Notes: generated by a model not told the origin, from the sequence alone. A stretch of 64,000 bases of DNA from Rhodothermales bacterium (GCA_017643395.1 JAEPNP010000006.1:124001-188000); one strand, 5' to 3'. Counted from the stretch's first letter, positions 34,901 through 44,087 are shown. A program made the numbers and translations.

Positions 34901-35908
34901 TACGTGCGGGCGACCGACAACACGGGTGCCTCCTCCGTTGAGTTCGAGCCCTCCGATTCCTACCGAGTGCTCGCAAACGGCATCACCCGGATCTCCCACG
35001 TGCAGCAGACTCCGGATGGCGGCCCCGGCAACTCGCCATTCGTGGGAATCACCGCGGACATGAACATCACGGCAACCGTCGTGACGGACCCGGGCACCTC
35101 CGGCCTGACCGCCATCCAGGATGACTCCGGTCTCGGCGCCTGGTCCGGTGTTGTTCTGCGCGGGTCTTCCGCGACCGACGCACTGCTTCGGGGCGACGTG
35201 ATCCAGATCACGAACGCGCTCATCGAGGAGAGATTCGGTCTCACCCGACTGAGTGATCTGACGTTTGAGGTCGTGTCCACCGGTGGCGCATCGCTCGACT
35301 ACAAGGTCGTCTCGACGGAGGCCCTGCAGGATGCCTCGATTGCTGAAGCCCACGAGGGCATGATGCTGCGCTTTGAGGGCGTCGAGGTGGGCACCCCGCA
35401 GGCCGACGGTTCAAGAGACTTCGGCGAGTTCACGGTCGGTACCATTGGCACGGGCGCCTACGTGCGCGTGGACGATGCTTCGGACCAGATCTCCGAGGAG
35501 TTCAACGACGGCCTGGCAGAGGGTCAGACCTTTGCCTTCATCCAGGGGCTGTGGTCCTATACGTTCAGCAACTACAAGCTGATGCCGGAGACCATGGACG
35601 ACATCGGCATGGGCGGTCTGTCCAACGAAGCCGACGGTTTGCCGGTCGACTTCGAGCTGCACGCCAACTACCCGAACCCCTTCAACCCGGCGACAACCAT
35701 CCGGTACGACGTGGCCGCGACCGAAATGGTCAGGCTGGAGGTGTTCGACGTGCTGGGCCGTCGCGTGTCGACGCTCGTGAACAACCAGCAGACCCCCGGC
35801 AAGTACACGGTGGACTTCAACGCACGTGACCTTGCGTCCGGCGTGTACGTCTACCGCCTCGAGGCCGGATCGCGTGTGTTTACACGCACCATGCTCCTGC
35901 TCAAGTAA
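31952..35908 (+). CDS. Secreted protein with two 600-residue tandem repeats and T9SS sorting domain
   Basis: 1,318 residues. Signal peptide (1-22, ending 'LPALGQ'), then two nearly identical units of about 600 residues: 25-624 and 625-1226. Each has OB-fold-like segments ('VTGEVSPFGTSMQLAPTTVT', 'VNVQGFVVFQGDDPFNR', 'GLTRLRDLTFTV') like those in secreted nucleic-acid-acting enzymes, plus an Ig-like domain in the middle. The tail 'LPVDFELHANYPNPFNPATT' to the C-terminus is a T9SS type A domain. No catalytic site was recognised. Possibly a surface binding protein working with the secreted nuclease-like gene of the same locus. Confidence 0.82.
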   Translation: MVQRVTALLTLLAFVVLPALGQTTVRDINAISQDNINQLEAAGASLDPGSIAGLIYANPTVGTEVTIRAVVMTDPFSSGLANVGDGGPNRIHVYVRDVNAATMGNEGMGIQLVDGNYQTSGLINTTIGDVIDVTGEVSPFGTSMQLAPTTVTLLGSYTDQNLDASILDPVTVTTADMNKALDDGVQVNWSNLADLNGQYVRLEGATVTIRDISTDRPNWLVSSDGGTTLASFYDMSLRYRNDRSDYPSGWNTLDNDFVPPPAGATVNVQGFVVFQGDDPFNRAIPQGSEALLNFVPFADSDLEITESPPAVSNLSRPDRVPTTSGVVISADVAVDQSRTLTSVELVYTTSDNATERTVAGALQSGNTYIFPLPAQADGVFITYWVRATDNTGATSPVQEPIASTRFLTNGITQVSHIQQTADGGPGDSPFTGLTTDMDLTVTVMTQTSVSGILAVQDDTGAWGGIFIRGASETDGLNEGDVINITNAQIEERFGLTRLRDLTFTVTSTGGTALGASVITTSALQDASVAEAYEGMMVRFEGIEIGTNQADGSRDFGEFTVTDVGADAEVRVDDDSDAFPETFNDGLRAGQRFAAISGTWGYSFGNYKLWPESPDALEEVVIGFSVRDINAISQDNITALESAGASLDPGSIAGLIYSNATVGTEVTFRAVVMTDPLSSGLANVGDGGPNRIHVYVRDVNADAAGPDGMGIQLVDGNYQTSGLINTTIGDVIEVTGEVSPFGTSMQLAPTTVTLLGSYTDQNLDASILNPVVVTSADINKAVDAGVQPNWSNLPSMNGQFVRFEDATVIARDISTDRPNWLISTDGGATVVSFYDMSLRYRNDRSDYPDGWNTLDDDFVPPPPGSRVNVQGFVVFQGDDPFNRGIPEGSETILNFVPFADADVEITQSPPLVTGLTKPDFVPGADPITVTASVAADPSRSLDTVELVYITSDNAAEQTTPGTDNGDGTFSFTIPAQVDEVFVVYYVRATDNTGASSVEFEPSDSYRVLANGITRISHVQQTPDGGPGNSPFVGITADMNITATVVTDPGTSGLTAIQDDSGLGAWSGVVLRGSSATDALLRGDVIQITNALIEERFGLTRLSDLTFEVVSTGGASLDYKVVSTEALQDASIAEAHEGMMLRFEGVEVGTPQADGSRDFGEFTVGTIGTGAYVRVDDASDQISEEFNDGLAEGQTFAFIQGLWSYTFSNYKLMPETMDDIGMGGLSNEADGLPVDFELHANYPNPFNPATTIRYDVAATEMVRLEVFDVLGRRVSTLVNNQQTPGKYTVDFNARDLASGVYVYRLEAGSRVFTRTMLLLK
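32024..35629 (+). repeat. Head-to-tail internal duplication, 1,800-bp period
   Basis: Unit 1 is 32024-33823 and unit 2 is 33824-35629. Matching positions stay exactly 1,800 bp apart from the first 'VRDINAISQDNI' codons through the 'QTxDGGPGxSPF' block. Unit 2 then gains 6 bp (two residues) near 35130. Long stretches of DNA are identical, so the duplication is recent or kept similar by gene conversion. Confidence 0.95.
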
Positions 35909-35970
35909 GCGAAACCGGCATCCGGGGAGGGCGCCCAGCGCCCTCCCCGAAATGCCGTTCCCTGCAGTTC

Positions 35971-37578
35971 TTGCGACTTCGCACCTTCATCATCTCAGCC
36001 GTTGTCGCGGCGGCCTTTCTGGCCGCCTGCGACACCGGCTTCGAGGGTGAGCGCTTTGACCCGCGCACACCCGACACCGAACTGGCCGTCAGAGACACCT
36101 CGCTGGTCGACAACCTGGCGGGCAATATCCGCCTGACCAGCACCGTGCTGGTGTCCTGGAGCGGCACCGATCCGGACGGCTTCGTCTCCGGCTTCGAAGT
36201 CCGCTTCTTTGGCACGACAGAGCCGGCAACCGGTGAATGGACCTTTACCACATCGAACGATTCGCTGGTTCTGCTGCCCATCCCACGGGGTGAGCGCATC
36301 GCCGATGTGGTGTTCGAGGTCCGGGCCATCGACAACGAGGGACTTGTCGACCCGACGCCAGCCCGGACCGTCTTCCCGATTCAGAACTCACCTCCCACGA
36401 TCCGACTGGGACAATTCGAGCTTCCGCCGGACACGACGTTTCCACTCGTCTCCTTCTCCTGGCGGGCGGACGACCCGGAGGGGTTGGCCAACCTGAGTCG
36501 CATCGAAATCAGCCTGAACGACTCCACGACGTACGTGCCGCTGGAGCCGGACGTTGATTTCGTGACCCTCGTCGGCCCTACCGACGTTTCCGGAGGCCTT
36601 GCCACGGACGCGGAGGTGTTTACCGGACGCGGATTCTTCCGTTCAGGACAGACCGTTCCGGGAATGCGCCTGAACGAGGAGAACACGTTCTATCTCCGGG
36701 CTGTCGACCAGACCGACACCACCAGCGTCATCGAACGCTATACGTGGTACGTCAAGGCCCAGACTTCCGATGTGCTCTTCGTAAACGACTATCGAAAGTC
36801 GACGAACCCGCGCATGGCGACCTACCACCTGGGCGTGCTGCAGGACTACCTGCCGGCCGGCCGGGAAGTAGACGTGTGGGATCTGACGCGACCGTTCACA
36901 ACGGGGTCGGCCGGCGGTACTCCGCGGTCCGAATCCCTCCCCGCCCTAGCGGACCCGACGCTGGCCCAGACGCTGGCCCGGTGGAACTACATCTATTGGC
37001 TGTCCACCTCGACGACAGACCGGATCAGCACCAACAACCTGCCGTTTGCCGCGGCATCGATGGACACGTTCTTCGACAACGGCGGCAAACTCATGGTGCA
37101 CTCCCCCGTCTCCCTGCCCATCGAGTCCGACGAAGCCGAGGTCAATCCGGCCATCTTCCTGATGCCCATCACGGAGCTGATCACGTTCCCCGACAGTCTT
37201 CGCCCGTCCCTGCGCCTGGCGTTCAATGCGCCGCTGACCCCCACGGGGACCCTGCCGGGCGTTTCGGAGCCCATGCCGCCCCTGAAGTCCTCCGGATTCC
37301 AGATCAATACACTCCCCTACGTCGCGACCGGAGCCAATGTGATTCCGCTCTACGATGCGCGCTACCGGTACGTGACCCGTCAGGGCAGTCGCCAGGGTAC
37401 GTGGACAGGACCGTCCACCGTGGCCTCGATCAGTGGTGACCGCCGTGTCGGACTGTTTGCGATCCCGTTGATCAATGAGCAAACCGGTGCCGACCTGCTC
37501 GTCGGCGAAAACGGCGATCCGACCGCACCCGTCCGAGCGGTGCACCTGATGCTAGAAAGCCTGGGCTTCCCACGATGA
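35971..37578 (+). CDS. Large lipoprotein of unknown function
   Basis: 535 residues. TTG start (no in-frame ATG nearby); signal with lipobox L-A-A-C at 'FLAACDTGF'. The N-terminal part has Ig/FN3-like segments ('VSWSGTDPDGFVSGFEVRF', 'VSFSWRADDPEGLANLS'). From about residue 265 a Rossmann-like domain begins ('DVLFVNDYRKSTNPRM', 'YIYWLSTSTTDRI', 'FFDNGGKLMVHSPVS') that resembles the GATase-like fold of uncharacterised surface proteins. It overlaps the TonB receptor by 4 bp (ATGA), so it probably acts with it at the outer membrane. Confidence 0.75.
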   Translation: MRLRTFIISAVVAAAFLAACDTGFEGERFDPRTPDTELAVRDTSLVDNLAGNIRLTSTVLVSWSGTDPDGFVSGFEVRFFGTTEPATGEWTFTTSNDSLVLLPIPRGERIADVVFEVRAIDNEGLVDPTPARTVFPIQNSPPTIRLGQFELPPDTTFPLVSFSWRADDPEGLANLSRIEISLNDSTTYVPLEPDVDFVTLVGPTDVSGGLATDAEVFTGRGFFRSGQTVPGMRLNEENTFYLRAVDQTDTTSVIERYTWYVKAQTSDVLFVNDYRKSTNPRMATYHLGVLQDYLPAGREVDVWDLTRPFTTGSAGGTPRSESLPALADPTLAQTLARWNYIYWLSTSTTDRISTNNLPFAAASMDTFFDNGGKLMVHSPVSLPIESDEAEVNPAIFLMPITELITFPDSLRPSLRLAFNAPLTPTGTLPGVSEPMPPLKSSGFQINTLPYVATGANVIPLYDARYRYVTRQGSRQGTWTGPSTVASISGDRRVGLFAIPLINEQTGADLLVGENGDPTAPVRAVHLMLESLGFPR

Positions 37579-40481
37579 ATCGAAGCTGCCTGATACTCTC
37601 GATGCTCCTGTTGGGGAGCGGCCTCGTACCGCAGGCATTTGCCCAGGGTACGATTGCCGGACGGATCACGGACTCGTCGTCCGGAGAGTCTCTGATCGGC
37701 GTCAACGTGATCGTGGTGGGCACCAGCTTCGGGGCCGCCTCCGATATCGACGGCAACTACTCCATCCCGTCGATGCGCGCCGGCGAATACTCGGTGCGCG
37801 TCTCCTACATCGGGTTCGAAACCCTGCTCTTCACGGGCATCGTCGTACGCGACGGGCAAACGACCCGCCTCGACGTGCAGTTGGAAGAGGCCGTCCTCTC
37901 CACCGACGACGAAATTGTGGTGGTCGGTGATCGGCCGCTGGTCGACGTCGAGAACTCCTCCAGCACGCTCTCCATCAGCCGCGAGGAGCTGGAGGTGGCG
38001 CCTCTGCGCGATGTGCAATCTGCAGTTGCCACCCAGGTCGGCATCATCCAGGACCCAACGGGCCTCTACATTCGCGGCGGGCGCGCCGACGAGACCGGCT
38101 TCATTGTGGACGGTGTGTCCGCCAAGGATCCCCTGGCCGGCACCGGATTCGGCCTGGACATCGGATCCAACGCGTTCTCGGAAATTGAGGTGACGACCGG
38201 AGGCCTCGGAGCCGAATTCGGAGATGTGACTTCGGGGGTCGTTGCCGTCACCACCCAGGACGGGACGGACGAATTCGCCGGCTTCTTTAGCCACAAGCGG
38301 GACGGACTCGGCTTCAATGAGGATGCCCCCTCCAATTTTGCGGAGTCCATCTACGAGTTCAATCTCAGCGGTCCCGTCGTGAAGGGCAAACTGCGCTTCT
38401 TCGCATCCGGACAGGTTCAGCTCTCGGACGGGTTCACGCGCCAGGTGGCTACGCCCGAGCAGGTGCGCTCTTCGCTGATCCAGAATACGTTCTTCAGCCC
38501 GCGCACGGGCAACCGGTGGAACGGCATCAGTAAGCTAACCTATGACGTGAAGCCGGGCATGAAGGTGCAGACCTCGTACCAGCGTTCGCTCACGGTCAAC
38601 CAGAACACCCGCATGCTGCAGGTGACGGGCAACGAAGCCATCGTTCAGCCCGGATTCCAGTACGCCTTCATTCTTCAGCCTGACAACGGGAATACGTACG
38701 CGCACGACAACATCATTTCGTACGTGAAGTGGTCGCATGTGCTGAACGACCGCTCGTTCTATGACGTGCAGCTGTCGCGGCTGTTCACCCGCCTGCGGGC
38801 AGATGCGAACGGACGGGACTGGCGACCGCAGAACGTGGACACCGAACTGGACCCGACGTCCATCGTGCCCTTCCCCGCGAATGTGTTCGTCGATGCAGAC
38901 GGCGAACCGCTGGACCCGAACGCCCTGTTTGTGCTGCCCGGCCCCGGGCTGATCAACAATGGCGGTATTGCGACCCGCTTCCACGACCATTTTGCCGAGG
39001 AAGTCACCGCCCGAATGACCTATACCCTCTTCAGTGAGGACAAGAACAACCGCACCACGGCTGGCCTGGAACTGAAGTTCAACGACTACCAGTGGATTGA
39101 CGTCATCCGCCCGTGGGTCGGGGCTCCCATCGGCACATCCGAGGGCACGAGCACGGACCGCCTGGGCGAGAGCTCCGACATCTGGCGGGTGAAGCCACGG
39201 CGTGGTGCACTGTTCGGCACACACCAGGTTCGCTATCGCGGCCTCATCGCCAATCTGGGCGCTCGGCTGGAGTACTGGTCACCGGGCCGGTATGTGGACG
39301 ATCTCATGGACGATGAGCGCGCGCCCATCCTGCCCTCGGTTCGGGAAGCCTACGACAGCGCGACAATCGGTTTTTTGGGTCTGCGCACCAAATTCCGGCT
39401 CCTGCCGAAGGTCAGAGTGTCCTTCCCGATCCAGGAAAACCGTGTCCTGTTCTTCAACTACGGCCACTCAACGCGCATCCCCCACCCGACATTTGTCTAC
39501 ACCGGCCTGGATCCCTTCTTCCAGGACCGCTCCTTCTTCGCCGATCTGGGCAATCCCAATCTGGATCCGGAGGTAGACATCAGCTACGAGCTGGGATTGC
39601 GCACGCAGTTTTCCAGCAACGACGCTCTGAACCTGACGGCCTTCTGGCGGGACAAATTCGACTTCATTACCGTCGAGAACGTGGTCGTTCCCGATCCGAC
39701 CGGCCGCGAGGTCTCGAGGGCATTCCGGGTGAACGGAGACTTCGCGCGCGTACGCGGCGTCGAGGCCAGCTATCTGAAGCGCATCGGTGACTGGTTCCAG
39801 GGACGTGTTTCGGGGTCATTTTCCCGCGCTACAGGTCTGAGTTCGACCAATAACGACGCGCTGAGCCAATTCCTGGCCAACGGCGACATTGACAACACCT
39901 TCGAGACGCCCCTGGCCTGGGACCGGCCCCTGGACCTGAAGGCCTCGGTGACGTTTTCCCGGTTCCGAGACCGGCCGGCCTTCGGTATCCCCGGTCTGAA
40001 CAACTTCAGGGCCTACCTGTCCACCACGTTCCGCAGCGGACAGCGCTACACGCCGGTCATCTTCCGAGGAAACGAAATCAACCCGTTCAGTGGCGAGCAG
40101 GATTGGCGACCCGTCTACGAACAGGACTCGGATCCCAGCGCGCGATTCGAGAACATCGGCAAATCCTGGTGGTGGTTCGACATGAACATCCAGCGCACGG
40201 TCAATATCGCCGGCACCGACCTCGCGCTTAGCCTGGAGATCACCAACGTCTTCAATCAGAAGAACTCGGTCATCGTCAACCCTGTGACCGGCGAAGCCTA
40301 CCCGGAAGTGCCCGAAGGCACCGATTTCGTATCCCTGCGGGACAACCCCGCCTACGACGTCTCCACAGGCACGCGTGACCCCCGCTACGAGGATCCCAAC
40401 AGCAGCGGACTGCCGCCGTTCAACCCCGCGCGCTTCATGGCACAGCGCCACATCATGCTGGGGGCATCGTTCCGCTTCTGA
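37575..40481 (+). CDS. TonB-dependent outer-membrane receptor
   Basis: 968 residues. Signal peptide (1-23), then a carboxypeptidase-regulatory-like domain ('GTIAGRITDSSSGESLIGVN', 'DIDGNYSIPSMRAGEYSVRV') as in SusC-like receptors. The plug domain contains 'GLYIRGGRADETGFIVDGVS'. A long beta-barrel follows, ending in the aromatic 'LGASFRF'. It imports a large or scarce nutrient using TonB energy; the substrate is not evident and no SusD partner is adjacent. It sits between a lipoprotein and a PorV homologue, overlapping both by 1-4 bp. Confidence 0.9.
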   Translation: MNRSCLILSMLLLGSGLVPQAFAQGTIAGRITDSSSGESLIGVNVIVVGTSFGAASDIDGNYSIPSMRAGEYSVRVSYIGFETLLFTGIVVRDGQTTRLDVQLEEAVLSTDDEIVVVGDRPLVDVENSSSTLSISREELEVAPLRDVQSAVATQVGIIQDPTGLYIRGGRADETGFIVDGVSAKDPLAGTGFGLDIGSNAFSEIEVTTGGLGAEFGDVTSGVVAVTTQDGTDEFAGFFSHKRDGLGFNEDAPSNFAESIYEFNLSGPVVKGKLRFFASGQVQLSDGFTRQVATPEQVRSSLIQNTFFSPRTGNRWNGISKLTYDVKPGMKVQTSYQRSLTVNQNTRMLQVTGNEAIVQPGFQYAFILQPDNGNTYAHDNIISYVKWSHVLNDRSFYDVQLSRLFTRLRADANGRDWRPQNVDTELDPTSIVPFPANVFVDADGEPLDPNALFVLPGPGLINNGGIATRFHDHFAEEVTARMTYTLFSEDKNNRTTAGLELKFNDYQWIDVIRPWVGAPIGTSEGTSTDRLGESSDIWRVKPRRGALFGTHQVRYRGLIANLGARLEYWSPGRYVDDLMDDERAPILPSVREAYDSATIGFLGLRTKFRLLPKVRVSFPIQENRVLFFNYGHSTRIPHPTFVYTGLDPFFQDRSFFADLGNPNLDPEVDISYELGLRTQFSSNDALNLTAFWRDKFDFITVENVVVPDPTGREVSRAFRVNGDFARVRGVEASYLKRIGDWFQGRVSGSFSRATGLSSTNNDALSQFLANGDIDNTFETPLAWDRPLDLKASVTFSRFRDRPAFGIPGLNNFRAYLSTTFRSGQRYTPVIFRGNEINPFSGEQDWRPVYEQDSDPSARFENIGKSWWWFDMNIQRTVNIAGTDLALSLEITNVFNQKNSVIVNPVTGEAYPEVPEGTDFVSLRDNPAYDVSTGTRDPRYEDPNSSGLPPFNPARFMAQRHIMLGASFRF

Positions 40482-41542
40482 TGAGAATGCCCTTCTGCAT
40501 ACGCCGCGGCGCTCGCAGAGCATCCTCAGGGACGCTCATCGCCGCCCTTCTGCTGCTGACGCTTGCCGCAAGCGTCGCCCCTGCCCCGGCAGGTGCCCAG
40601 ATCCTCCCGTCCCTCGGCGGCGAGCGAGCCGGCACCTCCGGATTCCAGTTTCTGAAGATTCCGGTCGACCCCCGTGGCGCCGCTCTGGGTCAGACCGCCG
40701 TGGCCACGGCCAAAGACGCGGGGGCGATCTTCTGGAACCCGGCCCTGGGCGCCCAACTGGACGGATTGCACGTTTCCCTGCAGCGCGCTTCCTACTTCGT
40801 CGACATCCAGATGGCCGGAGCGTCCGCCGTCTACCGACTGCCCGGCAGCAGCTTCTCCCTGGGCTTCGGCGTGCAGACGCTGGACTCTGGGGCCATGGAT
40901 GTCACCACGGAGTTCCAGCCGTTCGGCACGGGCGAGACCTTCGCCCTCAGAGACCTTGCGCTGGGGCTGACGGCTTCTCAGCGCCTGACTGATCTCTTCA
41001 GTTATGGAATCACTGCCAAGTACGTGCGGGAGTCCGTCGCCGGTCTGACCAACTCGACGTACGTGTTCGACCTCGGAGTCTTTTATCGCGTCGGTGCCAC
41101 CGGCGCCCAGATGGGAGTCGCAGTGCGCAACTTCGGGCTGGACGGCACCCCCAGCGGCGAGCTTGAGCGCACGATCATCGGAGACACGCCGACGACACTC
41201 GAGACGGACTTCGAACGGACCACGCCGCCGACAACCTTTATGCTGGGGCTCGCCTACGATGTGCTCCGCAACTCATCCGAACACGCCGCGACCATTTCTG
41301 CGCAGCTCAACAACCCCGCGGACAACGCCGAGACCTGGAACATGGGCATCGAATACGGATGGCAGTCGACCCTGTGGCTGCGCGCCGGATTTCGGCTGGG
41401 CGTCGAGGAGGCCACCGCACCAAGCCTTGGAGCGGGCCTTGCCATCCCGGGCATCACTCCCGCTCTGCGCGCGGACTATGGATTCAATCGACTCGAGCGC
41501 CTGGGCAACGTGCACCGCCTGGGACTGAATATCTCTCTGTGA
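40481..41542 (+). CDS. PorV/PorQ-family outer-membrane protein
   Basis: 353 residues. N-terminal signal peptide with an arginine-rich leader. The mature start 'AGTSGFQFLKIPVDPRGAALGQTAVA' (positions 46-71, shortened by reading only its key residues) is the family signature, followed by 'GAIFWNPAL' and a FadL-like barrel. PorV shuttles T9SS cargo at the cell surface. Here it probably serves the T9SS-tailed proteins of this locus, though members also exist outside secretion. The start overlaps the receptor stop by 1 bp and its end overlaps the next gene by 4 bp (GTGA). Confidence 0.88.
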   Translation: MRMPFCIRRGARRASSGTLIAALLLLTLAASVAPAPAGAQILPSLGGERAGTSGFQFLKIPVDPRGAALGQTAVATAKDAGAIFWNPALGAQLDGLHVSLQRASYFVDIQMAGASAVYRLPGSSFSLGFGVQTLDSGAMDVTTEFQPFGTGETFALRDLALGLTASQRLTDLFSYGITAKYVRESVAGLTNSTYVFDLGVFYRVGATGAQMGVAVRNFGLDGTPSGELERTIIGDTPTTLETDFERTTPPTTFMLGLAYDVLRNSSEHAATISAQLNNPADNAETWNMGIEYGWQSTLWLRAGFRLGVEEATAPSLGAGLAIPGITPALRADYGFNRLERLGNVHRLGLNISL

Positions 41543-42831
41543 CCCTGTCCGTGAAGTCCACCTCCCTCATCGCCCCTCTCCTGCTGACCGGCCTGCTGCT
41601 GGGCTGTGACGACATCTTCGGTTCGAAGAGTGATCCGGTGACGGACGAAATCTTCGAGGCCGGACGCCAGGAGCCCGGTCTCATTTCCGAGGTCGAGTAC
41701 GTGCCGCTCTTCCCGTTCTTCGAAGTGGGGGCTGACGGTGCGCCTTTCGATGCGCCTCAGGACGTATACGTGGGCTACGACGAGTTCATCTACGTGGTCG
41801 ACGGAAGAGGCCTGCACGTTCTGGACCTGTCCGGCCGCCCCGCGCTGTTTCTGGACATTCCGCAGGGGGCCACGTCGGTCGTTCAGGACCGCAAGCTGGA
41901 TGTCTATGTGACAGCCAGACGCGATACCCTGCTCAACGGCCAGACATGGAGCCTGCCGGTGGTGTTGCACTACGCCGGCCTGACCACCGGCTCGCCCCGT
42001 CTCTCCAACATTATCTGGCATCCGTTCGACGACGACTCCAGAAAGTTCAATCGCCCGGATCCCATCGAGACGGACGAGGAAGTCGAGTTCACCGGCGTCG
42101 GGGTGCTGAACAACAACCGCATCTACGTCTCCCGTCGGGGGCCGATCAACGACAGGACTTCCATCATTCTGCCCCACAACGGCATCCTGGAATTCACGGT
42201 CGAGGGCCAGAACGTGCAGGCCATCGGCGTGCTGGACCCCAACCGGGAGAGCTTGCGCAGCGCCATCTTTCCGACGGACGTGACCACGTTCGTGCATCCT
42301 CCGCAGCGCAATTTTTTCGGCTCTCCGGATGAGAACAAGGAATTGATTCTCGCGCAGTCATCCGATCCTGACGGGCCGCTTGGCCCGAAGCCGGCGGGAG
42401 CTCCGATCCGGTTTGCCGTGCTGAGCATCATCACCGTGCTCACCTCCGACGGCCTCGAGTATCGCCCGGACACCGACAAACTCACCATCACGGCCAACGA
42501 CCAGGCAGGAGATGGATTCCTGTATGACGAATTCCGGTTCTCGCATCCGTCGGACCTGATGTTCGCCGCTGACGGCTCCAACTACCTGTTTGTCCTGGAC
42601 GCCGCCAAGGACAGTCTCTTCACGTTTACCGCTGCGGGCGTCGAGGGCGTGGCCCCGCCGCCGGGTGCGCGGTCTTCGAAACCCGTCGTCGTTTCCTTCG
42701 GCGGCACCGGCGACGGCTCCCGGCAGTTCCGGAATCCGCAGGGCGTCGGCTACTTCAACCGCATCGTGTACGTCGCGGACACCGGCAACAATCGCCTGTC
42801 GCGCTTTCGGCTGAACACCGACTTCGAGTAG
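41539..42831 (+). CDS. NHL/propeller-like lipoprotein
   Basis: 430 residues from a GTG overlapping the PorV-like stop. Signal with lipobox L-L-G-C ('LLLGCDDIFG'). The protein reads as a six-bladed NHL-like propeller: 'FDAPQDVYVGYDEFIYVVDG', 'HPSDLMFAADGSNYLFVLDA' and 'FRNPQGVGYFNRIVYVADTG' are typical blades. NHL propellers bind proteins, RNA or glycans. It is likely a surface binding partner of the TonB receptor. It has no T9SS tail, in line with lipid anchoring. Confidence 0.8.
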   Translation: MTLSVKSTSLIAPLLLTGLLLGCDDIFGSKSDPVTDEIFEAGRQEPGLISEVEYVPLFPFFEVGADGAPFDAPQDVYVGYDEFIYVVDGRGLHVLDLSGRPALFLDIPQGATSVVQDRKLDVYVTARRDTLLNGQTWSLPVVLHYAGLTTGSPRLSNIIWHPFDDDSRKFNRPDPIETDEEVEFTGVGVLNNNRIYVSRRGPINDRTSIILPHNGILEFTVEGQNVQAIGVLDPNRESLRSAIFPTDVTTFVHPPQRNFFGSPDENKELILAQSSDPDGPLGPKPAGAPIRFAVLSIITVLTSDGLEYRPDTDKLTITANDQAGDGFLYDEFRFSHPSDLMFAADGSNYLFVLDAAKDSLFTFTAAGVEGVAPPPGARSSKPVVVSFGGTGDGSRQFRNPQGVGYFNRIVYVADTGNNRLSRFRLNTDFE

Positions 42832-42930
42832 ACCATCATCGGCTGCGATCTCTCAAGCCGACGTTACATCTCCGGCCGGCGCAACCTCTTTTTCGTGGAT
42901 CGCCCTTCGAACGCCTTCGTTGCACGCGCC

Positions 42931-44052
42931 ATGATCAGAACCTCGACGCTCCTCCTCGTTTTTGCGGTCGCTGCCGGACTTGCTTCTGCCCAGACCGTGA
43001 CCCGAAAAGGCTCGGTCTCTACGCTGGACGTGGCGACCTGGAACGTAGAGCAATTCCAGACGGCAGACCCGCAGATGGCCAACGTCGTCTCCGTAATGCA
43101 GCAATCCGGAATCGATCTCTGGGCGCTGCAGGAAGTCACGGCGCCGTCCGTCATCACCGAGCTGCTCGCGCGACTTGGAAACGACTGGGATGCCCGCGTT
43201 TCGACGACAACCAATCTGTACACCGCATTTGTCTACAGAAAGGATGTAATCAGCGTGCGCACGGCGCGCCCGATGTTCAGCAATTCTGACTTCGACTACG
43301 AGTACGCAGGTCGACGCCCGTACGTCATGGAGGCCAACGTCACACTGCCTGACACCACGCTGCAGGTGATGTTCGTGACGCTTCACATGAAGTGCTGCTC
43401 CGATACCACGTCTTGGCAGCGGCGCAAGGACGCCGCGACGGCGCTCAAGAACAGGCTGGACTTCCTGCATGCGAGTGACGAAGTGATGGTGCTCGGCGAC
43501 TGGAACGATGAGACCGACCGCTCCATCACCTTTGGTCGGGATACGCCTTTCCGCTCGCTGGTCGACGATCCGGACTACCAGTTCTTGCTTCCGGACAACG
43601 TGCCGACGTTCTGCGGAAACAGTTCGAGCTGTACCTCCGGCTCGACCATCGACAATGTGATGATCTCCGATGAGCTCTACGCCGATCTGGTCCCCGGTTC
43701 GACGGATCGCTTCGACGAGTTGCTGCAGGAGCTATCCCAGTACAGCCGCACCTCCGACCACCTCCCGGTGTTCGCACGCTTCAGCTTTTCGACGCCAACC
43801 GGCACGGAACTGCCCAGCCGTGCTCCCGAGCTCGAGCTGTGGCCACTACCTGCGACGGGTCAGGTCTGGCTGAACCTTGATATACCTGCACGGGTGGTCG
43901 TCACAGATCTGCTGGGCCGGGTGGTGCTGGAGCGAGAGGCTCACATGCCGGGGCGCATGTCGATCGATGTCTCGCAGCTCAGCACCGGGGTCTATGCCGT
44001 GAGCGTCTTGTCGGAGAACGGTGCCCGCAAGCGGCTGATGCCCCTCAAATGA
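42931..44052 (+). CDS. Secreted endonuclease/exonuclease/phosphatase-family protein with T9SS sorting domain
   Basis: 373 residues. Signal peptide (1-21, ending 'LASA'). EEP fold: 'DVATWNVEQF' (metal-binding Asn), 'DLWALQEV' (catalytic Glu), 'FVTLHMKCC' (His), 'VMVLGDWNDE' (Asp/Asn pair) and 'TSDHLPVFARF' (final Asp-His). These match the DNase I-like active site. A T9SS tail follows ('LELWPLPATGQVWLNL' to 'GVYAVSVLSENG'). It is probably a surface or secreted nuclease or phosphodiesterase; a phosphatase acting on lipid or sugar phosphates is possible. It ends at a strong hairpin. Confidence 0.87.
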   Translation: MIRTSTLLLVFAVAAGLASAQTVTRKGSVSTLDVATWNVEQFQTADPQMANVVSVMQQSGIDLWALQEVTAPSVITELLARLGNDWDARVSTTTNLYTAFVYRKDVISVRTARPMFSNSDFDYEYAGRRPYVMEANVTLPDTTLQVMFVTLHMKCCSDTTSWQRRKDAATALKNRLDFLHASDEVMVLGDWNDETDRSITFGRDTPFRSLVDDPDYQFLLPDNVPTFCGNSSSCTSGSTIDNVMISDELYADLVPGSTDRFDELLQELSQYSRTSDHLPVFARFSFSTPTGTELPSRAPELELWPLPATGQVWLNLDIPARVVVTDLLGRVVLEREAHMPGRMSIDVSQLSTGVYAVSVLSENGARKRLMPLK

Positions 44053-44087
44053 CGCCGGCCGGGCGGCCGAACTGCTGAGACAAGGAA

